A stretch of DNA of 64,000 bases from Falsiruegeria litorea R37. GTDB lineage: Bacteria > Pseudomonadota > Alphaproteobacteria > Rhodobacterales > Rhodobacteraceae. The notes under the pieces were generated by a model that saw only the letters and a program-made list of their open reading frames with translations, was not told where the DNA came from and searched no databases. Position numbers and translations under genes: made by a program. Location of the stretch: the NCBI RefSeq assembly GCF_900172225.1, contig NZ_FWFO01000003.1, positions 186,001 through 250,000 of the forward strand, in the 5' to 3' direction. This document shows, one piece after another, positions 27,324-36,254 of the stretch; position 1 is the stretch's first letter; each line of letters begins with the position of its first letter.

Positions 27324-28463
27324 ATGGATAACCCCAAGCTGAAACCCGCGACACTGGCTGCTCAAGCCATGGGCGCGCTTGATCATCAAAGCGGGGGCGT
27401 GGTGCCGCCGATCCAACCCGCAACAACCTTTGCGCGCGACCGTGACTACCAACCCCTGAACCCGGACAACGTGTATCTGCGGGACCAGAACGAGGGCACA
27501 CGGCTGGCTGAAAAACTGATCGCACGACTTGAAGGGGCCGAGGCTTCGCTGTTGTTCCCATCCGGCATGGCCGCGATCGCGGCAGCGTTCCGAACCATCC
27601 CCAATGGCGGGCGGGCGATCGTGCAATCCGGCATCTATTGGGGCACGACCAAATGGGTGCGGGAATTTTGCGAACGCCGCCAGATCACCTTAGACGAGTT
27701 TGATGCCCGCACGCCCGAAACCTTGGCGCAGGCCTGTGTCACCCCTGCGCAACTGGTGCTGATCGAGACCCCCTCGAACCCTTGGCTGCTGACTGTGGAT
27801 ATCGCGAGCGCTGCAGAGCAAGCGCACGGAGCAGGCGCCAAGCTGCTGGTGGACGCGACCGCTGCAACTCCAATCCTGTGCCGTCCCGTCGAGCACGGGG
27901 CCGATCTGGTGATGCATTCGGTGACCAAGGCGATGAATGGGCATTCGGATGTTTTGGGCGGTGTTCTGTCGACGGCCCGCGACGATGACCTCTGGCAGGA
28001 AATTGCCACCGACCGCCAAGGCGCGGGCGCAGTGATGAGCCCGTTTGACGCATGGCTGTTGGTACGCGGCATGCGCACCCTGCCCCTGCGGGTCGAGCGG
28101 ATGTGCGAAAACGCCCAAAAGATTGCCGAGGCCCTGCTGTCCCACGATCGGGTCGAAGACGTCTATTACCCTGGCCTTTCCGGATTTACCGGCCATGACA
28201 TTGCCAGCCGTCAGATGGCAGGCGGCTACGGTTTTCTGATGTCTGTGTTGGTCAAAGGCGGCGCATCTGAGGCCTTGGCGGTTGCCGGGCGCTTGAATCT
28301 GTTTCATCGTGCCACGTCTTTGGGCGGCGTTGAAAGCCTTGTCGAACATCGCCACACGATCGAGCCGCACACCGGCATTCCCGAAAACCTGCTGCGCCTG
28401 TCGATCGGGATCGAGGATGCGGATGATCTGATCGCGGATCTGGATCAGGCGCTGCGGAGCTAA
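27324..28463 (+). CDS. Cys/Met-metabolism PLP enzyme (cystathionine gamma-synthase/beta-lyase family)
   Basis: 379 aa with AAAGGA 7 nt before ATG. PF01053 signature: PLP Lys in HSVTKAMNGHSDVLGG, plus PSGMAAI and the ETPSNPWL motif. The family contains cystathionine beta-lyase, gamma-synthase and sulfhydrylases; the exact reaction cannot be assigned here. The stop overlaps the convergent LysR gene by 4 bp. Confidence 0.9.
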   Translation: MDNPKLKPATLAAQAMGALDHQSGGVVPPIQPATTFARDRDYQPLNPDNVYLRDQNEGTRLAEKLIARLEGAEASLLFPSGMAAIAAAFRTIPNGGRAIVQSGIYWGTTKWVREFCERRQITLDEFDARTPETLAQACVTPAQLVLIETPSNPWLLTVDIASAAEQAHGAGAKLLVDATAATPILCRPVEHGADLVMHSVTKAMNGHSDVLGGVLSTARDDDLWQEIATDRQGAGAVMSPFDAWLLVRGMRTLPLRVERMCENAQKIAEALLSHDRVEDVYYPGLSGFTGHDIASRQMAGGYGFLMSVLVKGGASEALAVAGRLNLFHRATSLGGVESLVEHRHTIEPHTGIPENLLRLSIGIEDADDLIADLDQALRS

Positions 28464-29398
28464 AGCCCCTCGGCGACCTGAATCAGCGCCTCAAGAAATG
28501 CAGCCCCGGCCGGAGAAAGCTGCGTCTTGGCCCGGTACGATACGCCAACCGGCCCAGTCCCGAACGGCAAGGTAAGGGACAGGGCAGCCAGGGTGTCAGC
28601 GGCCAGATCCTGCGCCGCGACATGGGCGGGCATCAGGCCGATCAGGGCATTGTTCTGCAACAAGGCCCGGTTGGTAAGATAGGATACGGATTCCACCGAC
28701 ATCGCGGGCGAGAAATGACCGTTGCGGACAAAGTACTGGTCCAATTGCCGCCGCAGCGTCGTTTCGATCGGGGGCAAGATCCACCCAAATTCCTTGAGGT
28801 CTTCGAACGTCAGATCTGCGCGCCCACTCAATGGATGATACGCACCCACGACAAGCAGTATCTTTTCGTCGAACAAGGTGCGCTGCTCCAGCGCATCTCG
28901 ATAGCGATGTGTCGGAAGACGCCCGACCACCAGGTCAATCTCGCCCGACTGTAGGGCCGGCATCAAAACCTCGTTGGTGCCCTCGACCACTTTGATTGCG
29001 ACATTGGGTCTTGCGTGGATCACGCGTTCGATGGCGGCAGGCAAGAGTTGGGGCGAGGCTGCCAACAGTGTGCCCACGACCACCCGGCCGCTGTTGCCCT
29101 CGTTCAAGTCATCCAGTTCCTGCGCGGCATTCGACACTTGGGCAAAGATCAACTTGCCGTGCCGGATCAGCGCGTCTCCGTAGACAGTCGGCACAACCCC
29201 TCGGTTTGTCCGGGTGAACAGCTGCACCTCAAAATCCAGCTCCAGATCCTTGATCATCTTGGTCGCCGCTGGTTGCGAGACGTTCAATTCCCGCGCCGCG
29301 TTCTGGATGTTGCCGTGTTTTCCCACGGCCACCAACAACCGCAGTTGCCGCAGCTTGAGCCGGGTCAACACACGTTCGACGATGCGGGAATGGCGCAT
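28460..29398 (-). CDS. LysR-family regulator (GbpR/PcaQ-like)
   Basis: 312 aa; AGGGGGG precedes ATG 29398. N-terminal HTH (LKLRQLRLLVAVGKHGNIQNAARELNVSQPAATKMIKDLE, from about residue 14) and a LysR substrate domain. It lies 14 bp behind the aspartate dehydrogenase-like gene in one unit, facing away from the molybdenum hydroxylase operon, so it most likely controls the divergent promoter in 30202-30355. Confidence 0.93.
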   Translation of the reverse strand: MRHSRIVERVLTRLKLRQLRLLVAVGKHGNIQNAARELNVSQPAATKMIKDLELDFEVQLFTRTNRGVVPTVYGDALIRHGKLIFAQVSNAAQELDDLNEGNSGRVVVGTLLAASPQLLPAAIERVIHARPNVAIKVVEGTNEVLMPALQSGEIDLVVGRLPTHRYRDALEQRTLFDEKILLVVGAYHPLSGRADLTFEDLKEFGWILPPIETTLRRQLDQYFVRNGHFSPAMSVESVSYLTNRALLQNNALIGLMPAHVAAQDLAADTLAALSLTLPFGTGPVGVSYRAKTQLSPAGAAFLEALIQVAEGL

Positions 29399-29412
29399 GA
29401 TCCCCCCTCTCG

Positions 29413-30201
29413 TCAGCTGCCAATGGGTTGGCTGGCGTCCAGAATGCCAGCCACAACACTCATCGCCGCCAGGGCCGAGCTGCGCGGATTGTCCGGCAGA
29501 GTCTTGCCCGAGATCGTGAAGGTGAAACTGCCAAAATCGCCCTGTGCATGGATTTCATGCACGTTGGTTTCAGTGCCCGGATCCGCAACCAGCTCGACCT
29601 CGGTCCGTTCGAACCCAACCCCAGCCAGTGCCACGGCGGCTGCAACGTTTGCGTTCTTGGGATAGGCCAGCGCGGCATCGCGCGCATTGCCCATGAAATG
29701 GATCTGCGGATGAGTGAGCTGGGTCGAAAGATCCAGAACCTCTTCGGCACGCGATCCTTTCCACCCAGCGGGCGGCTTGCGCCCCACGTAACGCACGGTA
29801 CCCAGATCACCCGCGCGCGCGGCGCGCAAGGCATCCAATCCACCGATGGCACCGCTGGCCAAATGCAGGCGGCTGTTACCCGCGCGCGCTGCGCCCTCCA
29901 GCTCTGACAGCAGAACGTCATCCGCCAGCGCACCGATAGAAACCGTGATGACGTCACGCCCACTGGCCAATGCCGCTGCGCCATGTTCGCGCAGCCCTGC
30001 GTGCCCGGCGCAATCTACCACATGGGTGACATCGCTCGCTAATTCCTGGATCGCAGCGACGACCTTTACCCCCTCTGATACGTCGACAGAGCCCAGCCTT
30101 TCGGACCGTACGATCAGCGCTGCAAGTGCGACGTCGCTATCTGCCAACGCCTTCTGAACGAATTGAGAGATGGCCCCATTGCCGATCAGCGCGATTTTCA
30201 T
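29413..30201 (-). CDS. L-aspartate dehydrogenase-like protein
   Basis: 262 aa from ATG 30201; the frame is open to 30399 but the Rossmann start MKIALIGNGAISQFV fixes the start. Domains: NAD-binding (1-120) and the DUF108-type catalytic domain with YPKNANVAAAVALAGVGF. NadX-type enzymes make iminoaspartate for NAD synthesis or act on other amino acids. No nadA or nadC is nearby; the context is catabolic, so a role in breakdown of an amino-acid-like substrate is more likely. Confidence 0.83.
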   Translation of the reverse strand: MKIALIGNGAISQFVQKALADSDVALAALIVRSERLGSVDVSEGVKVVAAIQELASDVTHVVDCAGHAGLREHGAAALASGRDVITVSIGALADDVLLSELEGAARAGNSRLHLASGAIGGLDALRAARAGDLGTVRYVGRKPPAGWKGSRAEEVLDLSTQLTHPQIHFMGNARDAALAYPKNANVAAAVALAGVGFERTEVELVADPGTETNVHEIHAQGDFGSFTFTISGKTLPDNPRSSALAAMSVVAGILDASQPIGS

Positions 30202-30355
30202 GTGTTGCCCCCAAAGACGTTTCGATCCCCTATATACTTTCGCACAGCCCGCTTTGCTATCCATTCCTGTTATAGCTGTTTTGCATCTTTGTATTTTGCG
30301 GAATGACCCTGTCGTGGTCAGTTCACAACATCGAAACTCGGACTGCAGGGTAGCT

Positions 30356-32476
30356 ATGTCAGCCCCAACGCCAAAACATGTCGGACGCTCAGCCCCCACC
30401 CGTGCCGCCCCTGTGGCGTTGCGGGGTCAGGGGCAATATGCCGATGACATCAACCTGGATCCGCCGCTGTTCGTCGCCTTTCACCGCAGCCCTGTTGCCT
30501 TTGGCCGGATTTCTTCGCTGGACATCGACGACGCGCGCGAAAGCGAGGGTGTTGTAGGCATTCATACCGGCGCGGAGGTGGCAGATCTGGGGGCTCTGGC
30601 GGTCAATCAGGTCATTCCCCTGCTGCACTCGCTGGACTATCCCATCCTTGCCGGATCGCTGGTGGAAAGCGTCGGTCAGCCCATCGCGGCCGTACTTGCC
30701 GAAAGTCCGTCCCTGGCCATGGACGCTGCCGAGATGATCTATGCCGATCTGGATGAAAGCGATCCGATCCCGCTGCGCACCATCGCCGCTGAGCGTTGGA
30801 ACGCGGGCGATGCGGCCGGGCAATTTGCCAAGGCCGCACATGTGATTGAGGTCGCGGTCCAGCATCCGCGCCTGGCCCCCAATCCGATGGAACCACGTAC
30901 CATTGCCGTAGCTTATCACGCAGGAACAGACACAGTGACAGTTTGGCATTCGACCCAGACGCCCCACCGGTCTCGCTCAGAACTCAGCCGTATCCTGAAG
31001 ATCGACCCTGACCGTATCCGTGTCATCGCCACGCACGTTGGCGGGGCGTTTGGGATGAAAGGCTCGATCTACCCCGAAGAGGTCTTTTCGGTCTGGGCCG
31101 CTTTCACCCACAAACGTAATGTAAAATGGACAGCGACCCGGTCCGAAGAGTTCCTGTCCGCCACCCATGGGCGCGGTGTGCAAAGCCGGGGTCGCCTGGC
31201 CGTAGACGGGAATGGGAACTTTCTGGCACTTGAGGCGCGAGTCGAGGCTCCAATCGGTGCCTGGCTGCCAAACAGCGGCTTGATCACAGCTTGGAACGCG
31301 GCGCGTTTGCTGCCCTCGGGCTACAAGGTCGGCGCACTGGATATAGAAACCAAAGCCACCCAGCAGCGGGTCGGCCCTACAGGCATTTATCGCGGCGCAG
31401 GAAGGCCCGAGGCCAACTGCTTGATGGAACGCTTGGTGGACAAGGCGGCCACGGCCCTTGGGCGCGACCCAATTGACCTGCGTCTGCAGAACCTGCTGCA
31501 ATCGGATCAGCTGCCCCACGCCACGGCCACTGGAAACCTGCTTGATTCCGGCGACTACCCGCGCGCCTTGACCCTGTTGCGGGATTACACCGCCTATGAC
31601 GCGTTGAAGATAGAGCGCGATCGCCGTCGCGCAGCTGGCGAATTGGTTGGCATTGGCGTGTGTTTCTATGTTGAGCCGTCAGGTGCCGGTTGGGAAAGCG
31701 CGCGGGTCACAATGACTGACGACGGCCAAGTTCAAGTGGACAGCGGCAGCTCCTCTCAAGGGCATGAGCGCGAGACCGTCTTTGCCCAAATCGTAGCAGA
31801 TGCTCTTGGGGTAGAGATGCGACAAATCACTGTCCGCTGCGGCGACACTGGCACCTGTCCCGAAGGGATCGGCGCCCTTGCGAGCAGATCAACCGCCATC
31901 GGCGGCAGCGCCGTATTAAAGGCTTGCGAAGACATCCGCGCGCGCCTGGATCAGGGCCAATCCCTGCCGCTGACGTCCGAAGTCCGGTACGAAAACGAAG
32001 GCCAGGCTTGGGGCTATGGTGCCTATCTGGCGATGCTGTCGATCTGCTCTGACACTGGGACGCCAACGCTGGAAAAAGTCGTCTGCGTCGATGACACGGG
32101 CCACATCATCAACCCTGATCTGGTCAAAGGTCAGATCCAGGGCGGCTTTGCCCAAGGGTTGGGCGAGGCGCTTATGGAACAGGTCGTGTTTGATGAGGAT
32201 GGGCAACTGCTGACCGGATCATTCATGGATTACGCCATGCCGCGCGCAGATGACGTTCCATCGCTTGCGATGCACACGTTCGAAACCCCCAGCCCGCTCA
32301 ACGCACTTGGGGCCAAGGGCGTGGGCGAGGCCGGAACCATCGGCGCGCCCCCCGCCATTCTAAACGCCGCCATCGACGCGCTCAGCCCACTGGGCGTCAC
32401 CGATCTGAACATGCCGCTTACAGCCCATGCCCTTTGGCAGGCCATGCAAGCGGCGAAACAAGGACACAGCTCATGA
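30356..32476 (+). CDS. Molybdenum hydroxylase large subunit (xanthine dehydrogenase/CoxL form II-like), stand-alone
   Basis: 706 aa from ATG 30356. N-terminal a/b hammerhead domain (GQGQYADDI) is followed by two molybdopterin-binding domains with VGGAFGMKG, the form II active-site loop YRGAGRPEA and the catalytic Glu in GVGEAG. The family oxidises aldehydes, purines or N-heterocycles. The [2Fe-2S] and FAD subunits usually encoded next to it are absent, and length is somewhat below the usual 750-800. It is the first gene of an operon with the DHDPS-family lyase. Confidence 0.88.
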   Translation: MSAPTPKHVGRSAPTRAAPVALRGQGQYADDINLDPPLFVAFHRSPVAFGRISSLDIDDARESEGVVGIHTGAEVADLGALAVNQVIPLLHSLDYPILAGSLVESVGQPIAAVLAESPSLAMDAAEMIYADLDESDPIPLRTIAAERWNAGDAAGQFAKAAHVIEVAVQHPRLAPNPMEPRTIAVAYHAGTDTVTVWHSTQTPHRSRSELSRILKIDPDRIRVIATHVGGAFGMKGSIYPEEVFSVWAAFTHKRNVKWTATRSEEFLSATHGRGVQSRGRLAVDGNGNFLALEARVEAPIGAWLPNSGLITAWNAARLLPSGYKVGALDIETKATQQRVGPTGIYRGAGRPEANCLMERLVDKAATALGRDPIDLRLQNLLQSDQLPHATATGNLLDSGDYPRALTLLRDYTAYDALKIERDRRRAAGELVGIGVCFYVEPSGAGWESARVTMTDDGQVQVDSGSSSQGHERETVFAQIVADALGVEMRQITVRCGDTGTCPEGIGALASRSTAIGGSAVLKACEDIRARLDQGQSLPLTSEVRYENEGQAWGYGAYLAMLSICSDTGTPTLEKVVCVDDTGHIINPDLVKGQIQGGFAQGLGEALMEQVVFDEDGQLLTGSFMDYAMPRADDVPSLAMHTFETPSPLNALGAKGVGEAGTIGAPPAILNAAIDALSPLGVTDLNMPLTAHALWQAMQAAKQGHSS

Positions 32477-33426
32477 AGTATTCAAAACTCGACGCCAAGG
32501 ATTACGCCCGCGAGAACATGCGCGGGATCTGGGCCGCTGCGCTCAACCCGTTCAATGCAGACGGGTCGTTCAACGAGGCTGGGCTGCGATCGAACATCCG
32601 CCATTGGGTGGACGATCTGGACATCCAGGGTCTGTTCATCGCCGGCAAGCAGGGTGAGTTCTTTTCCATGTCACTGGACGAGCGGAAGCGGAACTTCGAA
32701 ATCGCGGTCGATGAATGCGATGGCAAGGCAGGCACGATCATGTCCGCCTCGGACCAGAACTTTGACACCGTGGTGGAACTTGCCAAACACGCGCAAGACT
32801 GTGGCGCAGACTATGTGGTGGTCCACGCGCCGATCCTTCATTTCGTCACCGATCAGGACGATACGGTTTACAACTACTACAAGGAACTCTGCGACCGTGT
32901 GGACATAGGCATCGCCATGTGGAGCCACCCAGACAGCGGATACCTGATGAGTCCCGAGCTCTGCGCTCGGGTTGCTGATCTGCCCAACATCGTCGCGATC
33001 AAGTACTCTGTCCCGCGCGAGATGTATGTGAAGCTGACCCATCTGGTCGGCGACAAGATCCACGTCTCGACCGCGTCCGAGGCCGAATGGCTGGACAACA
33101 TCGAAGAGCTCGATTGGAAGCTCTACCTCTGCTCGTCTCCGCCCTATCAAATTCAGACCAAAAACGACCAGCGGATGAATGAATACACCCGATTGGCGTT
33201 CGAGGGGAAATTTACCGAGGCCCGCAAAGTACGTGACAGCCTGGAACCCGTGCGCGAAGCCATCAAACGCACAAAACCCGGTGGCAAACCGCAAGCGCAT
33301 GGCAAATACTGGCAAGAACTGCTGGGTCAGGTGGGCGGACCGGTGCGTTCGCCCCTATTGCAGTTGACCGACGCAGAAAAGGCCGCGACACGTGAAGCGT
33401 TCGAAAACTGCGGCCTGAAACTGTGA
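32473..33426 (+). CDS. Dihydrodipicolinate synthase/N-acetylneuraminate lyase-family protein
   Basis: 317 aa; ATG overlaps the upstream stop by 4 bp (ATGA). TIM barrel with Schiff-base Lys in IVAIKYSVPRE. The glycine-rich GTTGE-type loop is replaced by AGKQGEF, so it is not a true DapA. These enzymes cleave or form 2-oxo acids through a Schiff base. Coupling to a molybdenum hydroxylase suggests a catabolic aldolase or dehydratase. A strong terminator follows. Confidence 0.88.
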   Translation: MKYSKLDAKDYARENMRGIWAAALNPFNADGSFNEAGLRSNIRHWVDDLDIQGLFIAGKQGEFFSMSLDERKRNFEIAVDECDGKAGTIMSASDQNFDTVVELAKHAQDCGADYVVVHAPILHFVTDQDDTVYNYYKELCDRVDIGIAMWSHPDSGYLMSPELCARVADLPNIVAIKYSVPREMYVKLTHLVGDKIHVSTASEAEWLDNIEELDWKLYLCSSPPYQIQTKNDQRMNEYTRLAFEGKFTEARKVRDSLEPVREAIKRTKPGGKPQAHGKYWQELLGQVGGPVRSPLLQLTDAEKAATREAFENCGLKL

Positions 33427-33475
33427 CCTTGGGTCGGGGAATCACTTGGCATTCATTCCCACGCTAACAAAAGAG

Positions 33476-33510
33476 CGTGGCCCGAGATTGCCCTCCTCGG
33501 CCACGTTTTT
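33476..33510 (+). terminator. Strong hairpin with T5
   Basis: CGTGGCCCGAG (33476) pairs with CTCGGCCACG (33496-33505) with one bulged base, then TTTTT. It closes the molybdenum hydroxylase-lyase operon. A second overlapping stem (CCACGCT/AGCGTGG) begins just upstream. Confidence 0.85.
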
Positions 33511-33540
33511 CACATCACCTGCCAAGTGCAATTGTGGCGA

Positions 33541-33978
33541 TCACGTTTCCTTGAGACCATCAAGCTCATTGAGCAGATCAAGCAGCAATTCGAACCGATC
33601 CGCCCCCATCTGATCGCGCAACTGCCGGGTCAACTCGATGCTGGTGCCCAGGTTCTCGCGAATGATGTTTGCGCCTGCCTCGGTCACTTCGACGATCTGC
33701 TTGCGCCCATCTTCGGGGTCAGGGTGCCGATGGATCAGTCCCTTCTCCTCCAGCTTCTGTAGGATACGGGTCAGGCTGGGCAGCAACAGACAGGCCTTGT
33801 GCGCGATATGTGTGGGGTCCTGTGCGCCTTCTTCGGTCAGCACCCTGAGCACGCGCCATTGTTGTTCGGTGATGTCCACATCGGCCAGCATGGCACGGAT
33901 CGGCCCCATCACCTTTTCCCGCCCACGCAACAGCATGATCGGCAAAGAACGCGAGATTTTCCGGTCAGCGCTGGTCAT
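33541..33978 (-). CDS. hpaR: MarR-family regulator, HpaR-like
   Basis: 145 aa from ATG 33978; a TTG at 33984 is possible. RSLPIMLLRGREKVM and DITEQQWRVLRVL followed by CLLLPSLTRILQKLEEKGLI match the homoprotocatechuate regulator HpaR better than general MarR proteins. It diverges from an HpaI-type aldolase, the normal target operon partner. The symbol is by similarity only, because no other hpa genes are in the window. Confidence 0.85.
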   Translation of the reverse strand: MTSADRKISRSLPIMLLRGREKVMGPIRAMLADVDITEQQWRVLRVLTEEGAQDPTHIAHKACLLLPSLTRILQKLEEKGLIHRHPDPEDGRKQIVEVTEAGANIIRENLGTSIELTRQLRDQMGADRFELLLDLLNELDGLKET

Positions 33979-34004
33979 GTCCAACTGTCACAGATTAGCC
34001 TATG

Positions 34005-34015
34005 CAGTTCAACTG
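34005..34015 (-). promoter_or_regulatory. Candidate HpaR operator half
   Basis: CAGTTCAACTG is an 11-bp palindrome 27 bp upstream of the HpaR-like start, and CAACTG recurs at 33982-33987 in the same divergent intergenic region. Suggestive of an operator for the MarR-family protein. Confidence 0.3.
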
Positions 34016-34193
34016 TAGAGTGTTTCGCAGCGTCTCGCACACCGCTATGCGCAATTCCTGCCGCGGTCCGGGCATTTCCAGAACGACAAGTAACACTCTA
34101 TGGACAACGCGTTTCCTGCCCGTTTAACGTCGCGCAAGATCCGTCCTATTTGCCCACAGAATCCGAAATCTCACACCACAGAAAGGTCCAGCC

Positions 34194-34973
34194 ATGTCAG
34201 CGCCCACAAACCCGTTCAAACAGGCCCTAGCCCGAGGCGAGACGCAGATCGGATGTTGGATGAGCCTTGCTGAACAACTCTGCGCGGAAATCATGGGCAC
34301 TGCCGGGTTCGATTGGTTGGTTGTGGACGGCGAGCATGCGCCCAACGATATCCGCTCGATCCGCGATCAATTGATTGCCTTGGCCGCTAGCGCGTCGCAC
34401 CCGGTTGTGCGCGTACCGATTGGAGAGACCTGGATCATCAAGCAGGTGCTGGATGCGGGTGCACAAACGGTCCTGGTTCCGATTGTCGAAACCGCAGACC
34501 AAGCGCGCGAATTGGTGAGGGCCTGTCAGTACCCCCCGCACGGGACCCGTGGCGTCGGCGCGATGGCGGCCCGAGCCACCATGTTCGGCTCAACCTCGGA
34601 CTACATCCAGACTGCGGACCAAGAAATCTGCTTGCTGGTACAGGTCGAAAACCGCGCCGGGATGGAGGCGCTGGACGAAATTCTGACCGTTGACGGCATT
34701 GATGGCGTCTTTATCGGACCGGCGGATCTGTCCACGGACATGGGGTTCCAAGGCGACAGCGCCGCGCCTGAGGTGCGCGCAGTGATCGTCGACGCGCTCA
34801 AACGGATCAAGGCCGCAGGCAAGGCGCCTGGCATTCTGGGTGTGACCCAGGAATCGACGCAGTCGTATCTGGACATGGGGGCGCAGTTTCTTGCGGTTGG
34901 GATCGACGTGCTGATTCTGGCAAACCACGCGCGGGCACTGGCCAAACAGTGGAAAGAAAAAGCTAGGTCTTAA
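34194..34973 (+). CDS. hpaI: HpcH/HpaI aldolase (4-hydroxy-2-oxoheptanedioate aldolase type)
   Basis: 259 aa. Class II pyruvate aldolase: VVDGEHAPND (metal/catalytic), VLVPIVETADQA, GTRGVGAMAARA and FIGPADLSTDMG. HpaI cleaves 4-hydroxy-2-oxoheptane-1,7-dioate to pyruvate and succinate semialdehyde, but the family also serves sugar-acid aldol substrates. The remaining homoprotocatechuate genes are absent nearby. The stop overlaps the convergent DUF3095 gene by 11 bp. Confidence 0.9.
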   Translation: MSAPTNPFKQALARGETQIGCWMSLAEQLCAEIMGTAGFDWLVVDGEHAPNDIRSIRDQLIALAASASHPVVRVPIGETWIIKQVLDAGAQTVLVPIVETADQARELVRACQYPPHGTRGVGAMAARATMFGSTSDYIQTADQEICLLVQVENRAGMEALDEILTVDGIDGVFIGPADLSTDMGFQGDSAAPEVRAVIVDALKRIKAAGKAPGILGVTQESTQSYLDMGAQFLAVGIDVLILANHARALAKQWKEKARS

Positions 34974-36135
34974 GCTGCGCCGCGGCTTGCGCATAGCCGC
35001 CAGCCGCCCCATCAATGAAATGCACGTGGTCGTCCTCCATGGCCGAGGGCACGAAACACGTGACCATCGCCTCGGACTGGGCAAACAACCCATAACGGAT
35101 TTTGCCGCGTGTTTCGGCTTCGGACAGGATCGCCTCGATCTTCGCGCGGGTTTTGGGATCGCAGTCCAGCGTCATCTTGAGCCCATCGTCGAATTTGCGA
35201 TAATCCGCGTTGGCGCTGAGCATGCGTTTGTAGTGCACCGGATCGAACGAACCCACGTTGAGGTCTGTCTTGAACAGTGTCCAACTGAACAGCGTTTTGA
35301 AAAACAAACTGCATTTGAACAGCCAGACCGGCATTCGTCCCCGCAGCGAGTGCGCCTCGAGATTCAGACCGGGTGAGGACCAGCCGACGCGCGGTCCGTT
35401 GACCGGAACTGGGTGACCTGCTCGGTTCAAACCGCCTATGGCCTGAACCACCCTTTGCGCGATATCGGCAAAGTCGCGTTCGGACGCGCCAGATGTTGGC
35501 AGAACCACCAAGGAGATAATCTCCCCCTGTTCAGCCTGCACGTTGGTCCATCGGCAAGACAATCCGGTCAGATCGGGCTCGGCCCCCGGATCAGAAAGGC
35601 CAACCATCATGTGCCCGGCCTTCATCTGCTCGTCGACCCAGGCCAGACCGCCACCGGCAAACATCGCATAGTCGGCCCCGCTGGAGGCCGCAAACCGGGC
35701 GACCCGTACATCCACACCAGCCTGACGGATGTCAGGCGCCGGAGCAATCGCCGCCCGCAGTTCGATGTCAAACTTTTCGGATGCCCACCGACGTAGATCA
35801 GCCAGCGTTCGCTCGGCGATCTCGCGCTGTGAAACGTGCAACGCAAAAGACGCGCCATCCCCACCGAACACATACGGAAACGTATTGCTGCCAATGGCAT
35901 TCGCAATGGCCGAGATTACGGCAGCACCCACCATATTGACGGTTTTATAGCGGCCGTTTGCAATTTCGCCTGTGGAGTTAACAATGTCGGCGGTGCCCAC
36001 GAACCAATCATTTGGAACCGGCTTATAGTGCGATGGCTCGGTCAACACGTCGAAGCTCGCCGTTACGTCCAACGCCTCGTAGAATCGCGCGCTGGTTTGC
36101 GCCTGCGCTTCAGGTATTTGCTCGTGCACGTTCAT
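34963..36135 (-). CDS. DUF3095 protein, adenylate-cyclase-like
   Basis: 390 aa, ATG 36135. FVGTADIVNSTGEIANGRYKTVNMVG and VFGGDGASFAL resemble the class III nucleotide cyclase fold in which DIVNSTG and GGDGA-type loops bind metal and nucleotide. It matches my recollection of DUF3095 (PF11294). No sensor or receiver domain. Whether it makes cAMP is untested. Confidence 0.8.
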   Translation of the reverse strand: MNVHEQIPEAQAQTSARFYEALDVTASFDVLTEPSHYKPVPNDWFVGTADIVNSTGEIANGRYKTVNMVGAAVISAIANAIGSNTFPYVFGGDGASFALHVSQREIAERTLADLRRWASEKFDIELRAAIAPAPDIRQAGVDVRVARFAASSGADYAMFAGGGLAWVDEQMKAGHMMVGLSDPGAEPDLTGLSCRWTNVQAEQGEIISLVVLPTSGASERDFADIAQRVVQAIGGLNRAGHPVPVNGPRVGWSSPGLNLEAHSLRGRMPVWLFKCSLFFKTLFSWTLFKTDLNVGSFDPVHYKRMLSANADYRKFDDGLKMTLDCDPKTRAKIEAILSEAETRGKIRYGLFAQSEAMVTCFVPSAMEDDHVHFIDGAAGGYAQAAAQLKT

Positions 36136-36254
36136 ACGCCGAAGTTAACGCGCACGGTCGCATTGTCGCGCGATTGCAACAAAACACACGGGCTTGTGCA
36201 CGGTTGGTTAACATGTCACCCATCTGCCCGAAGAGTCATGCAGAGGGCCGTCAC

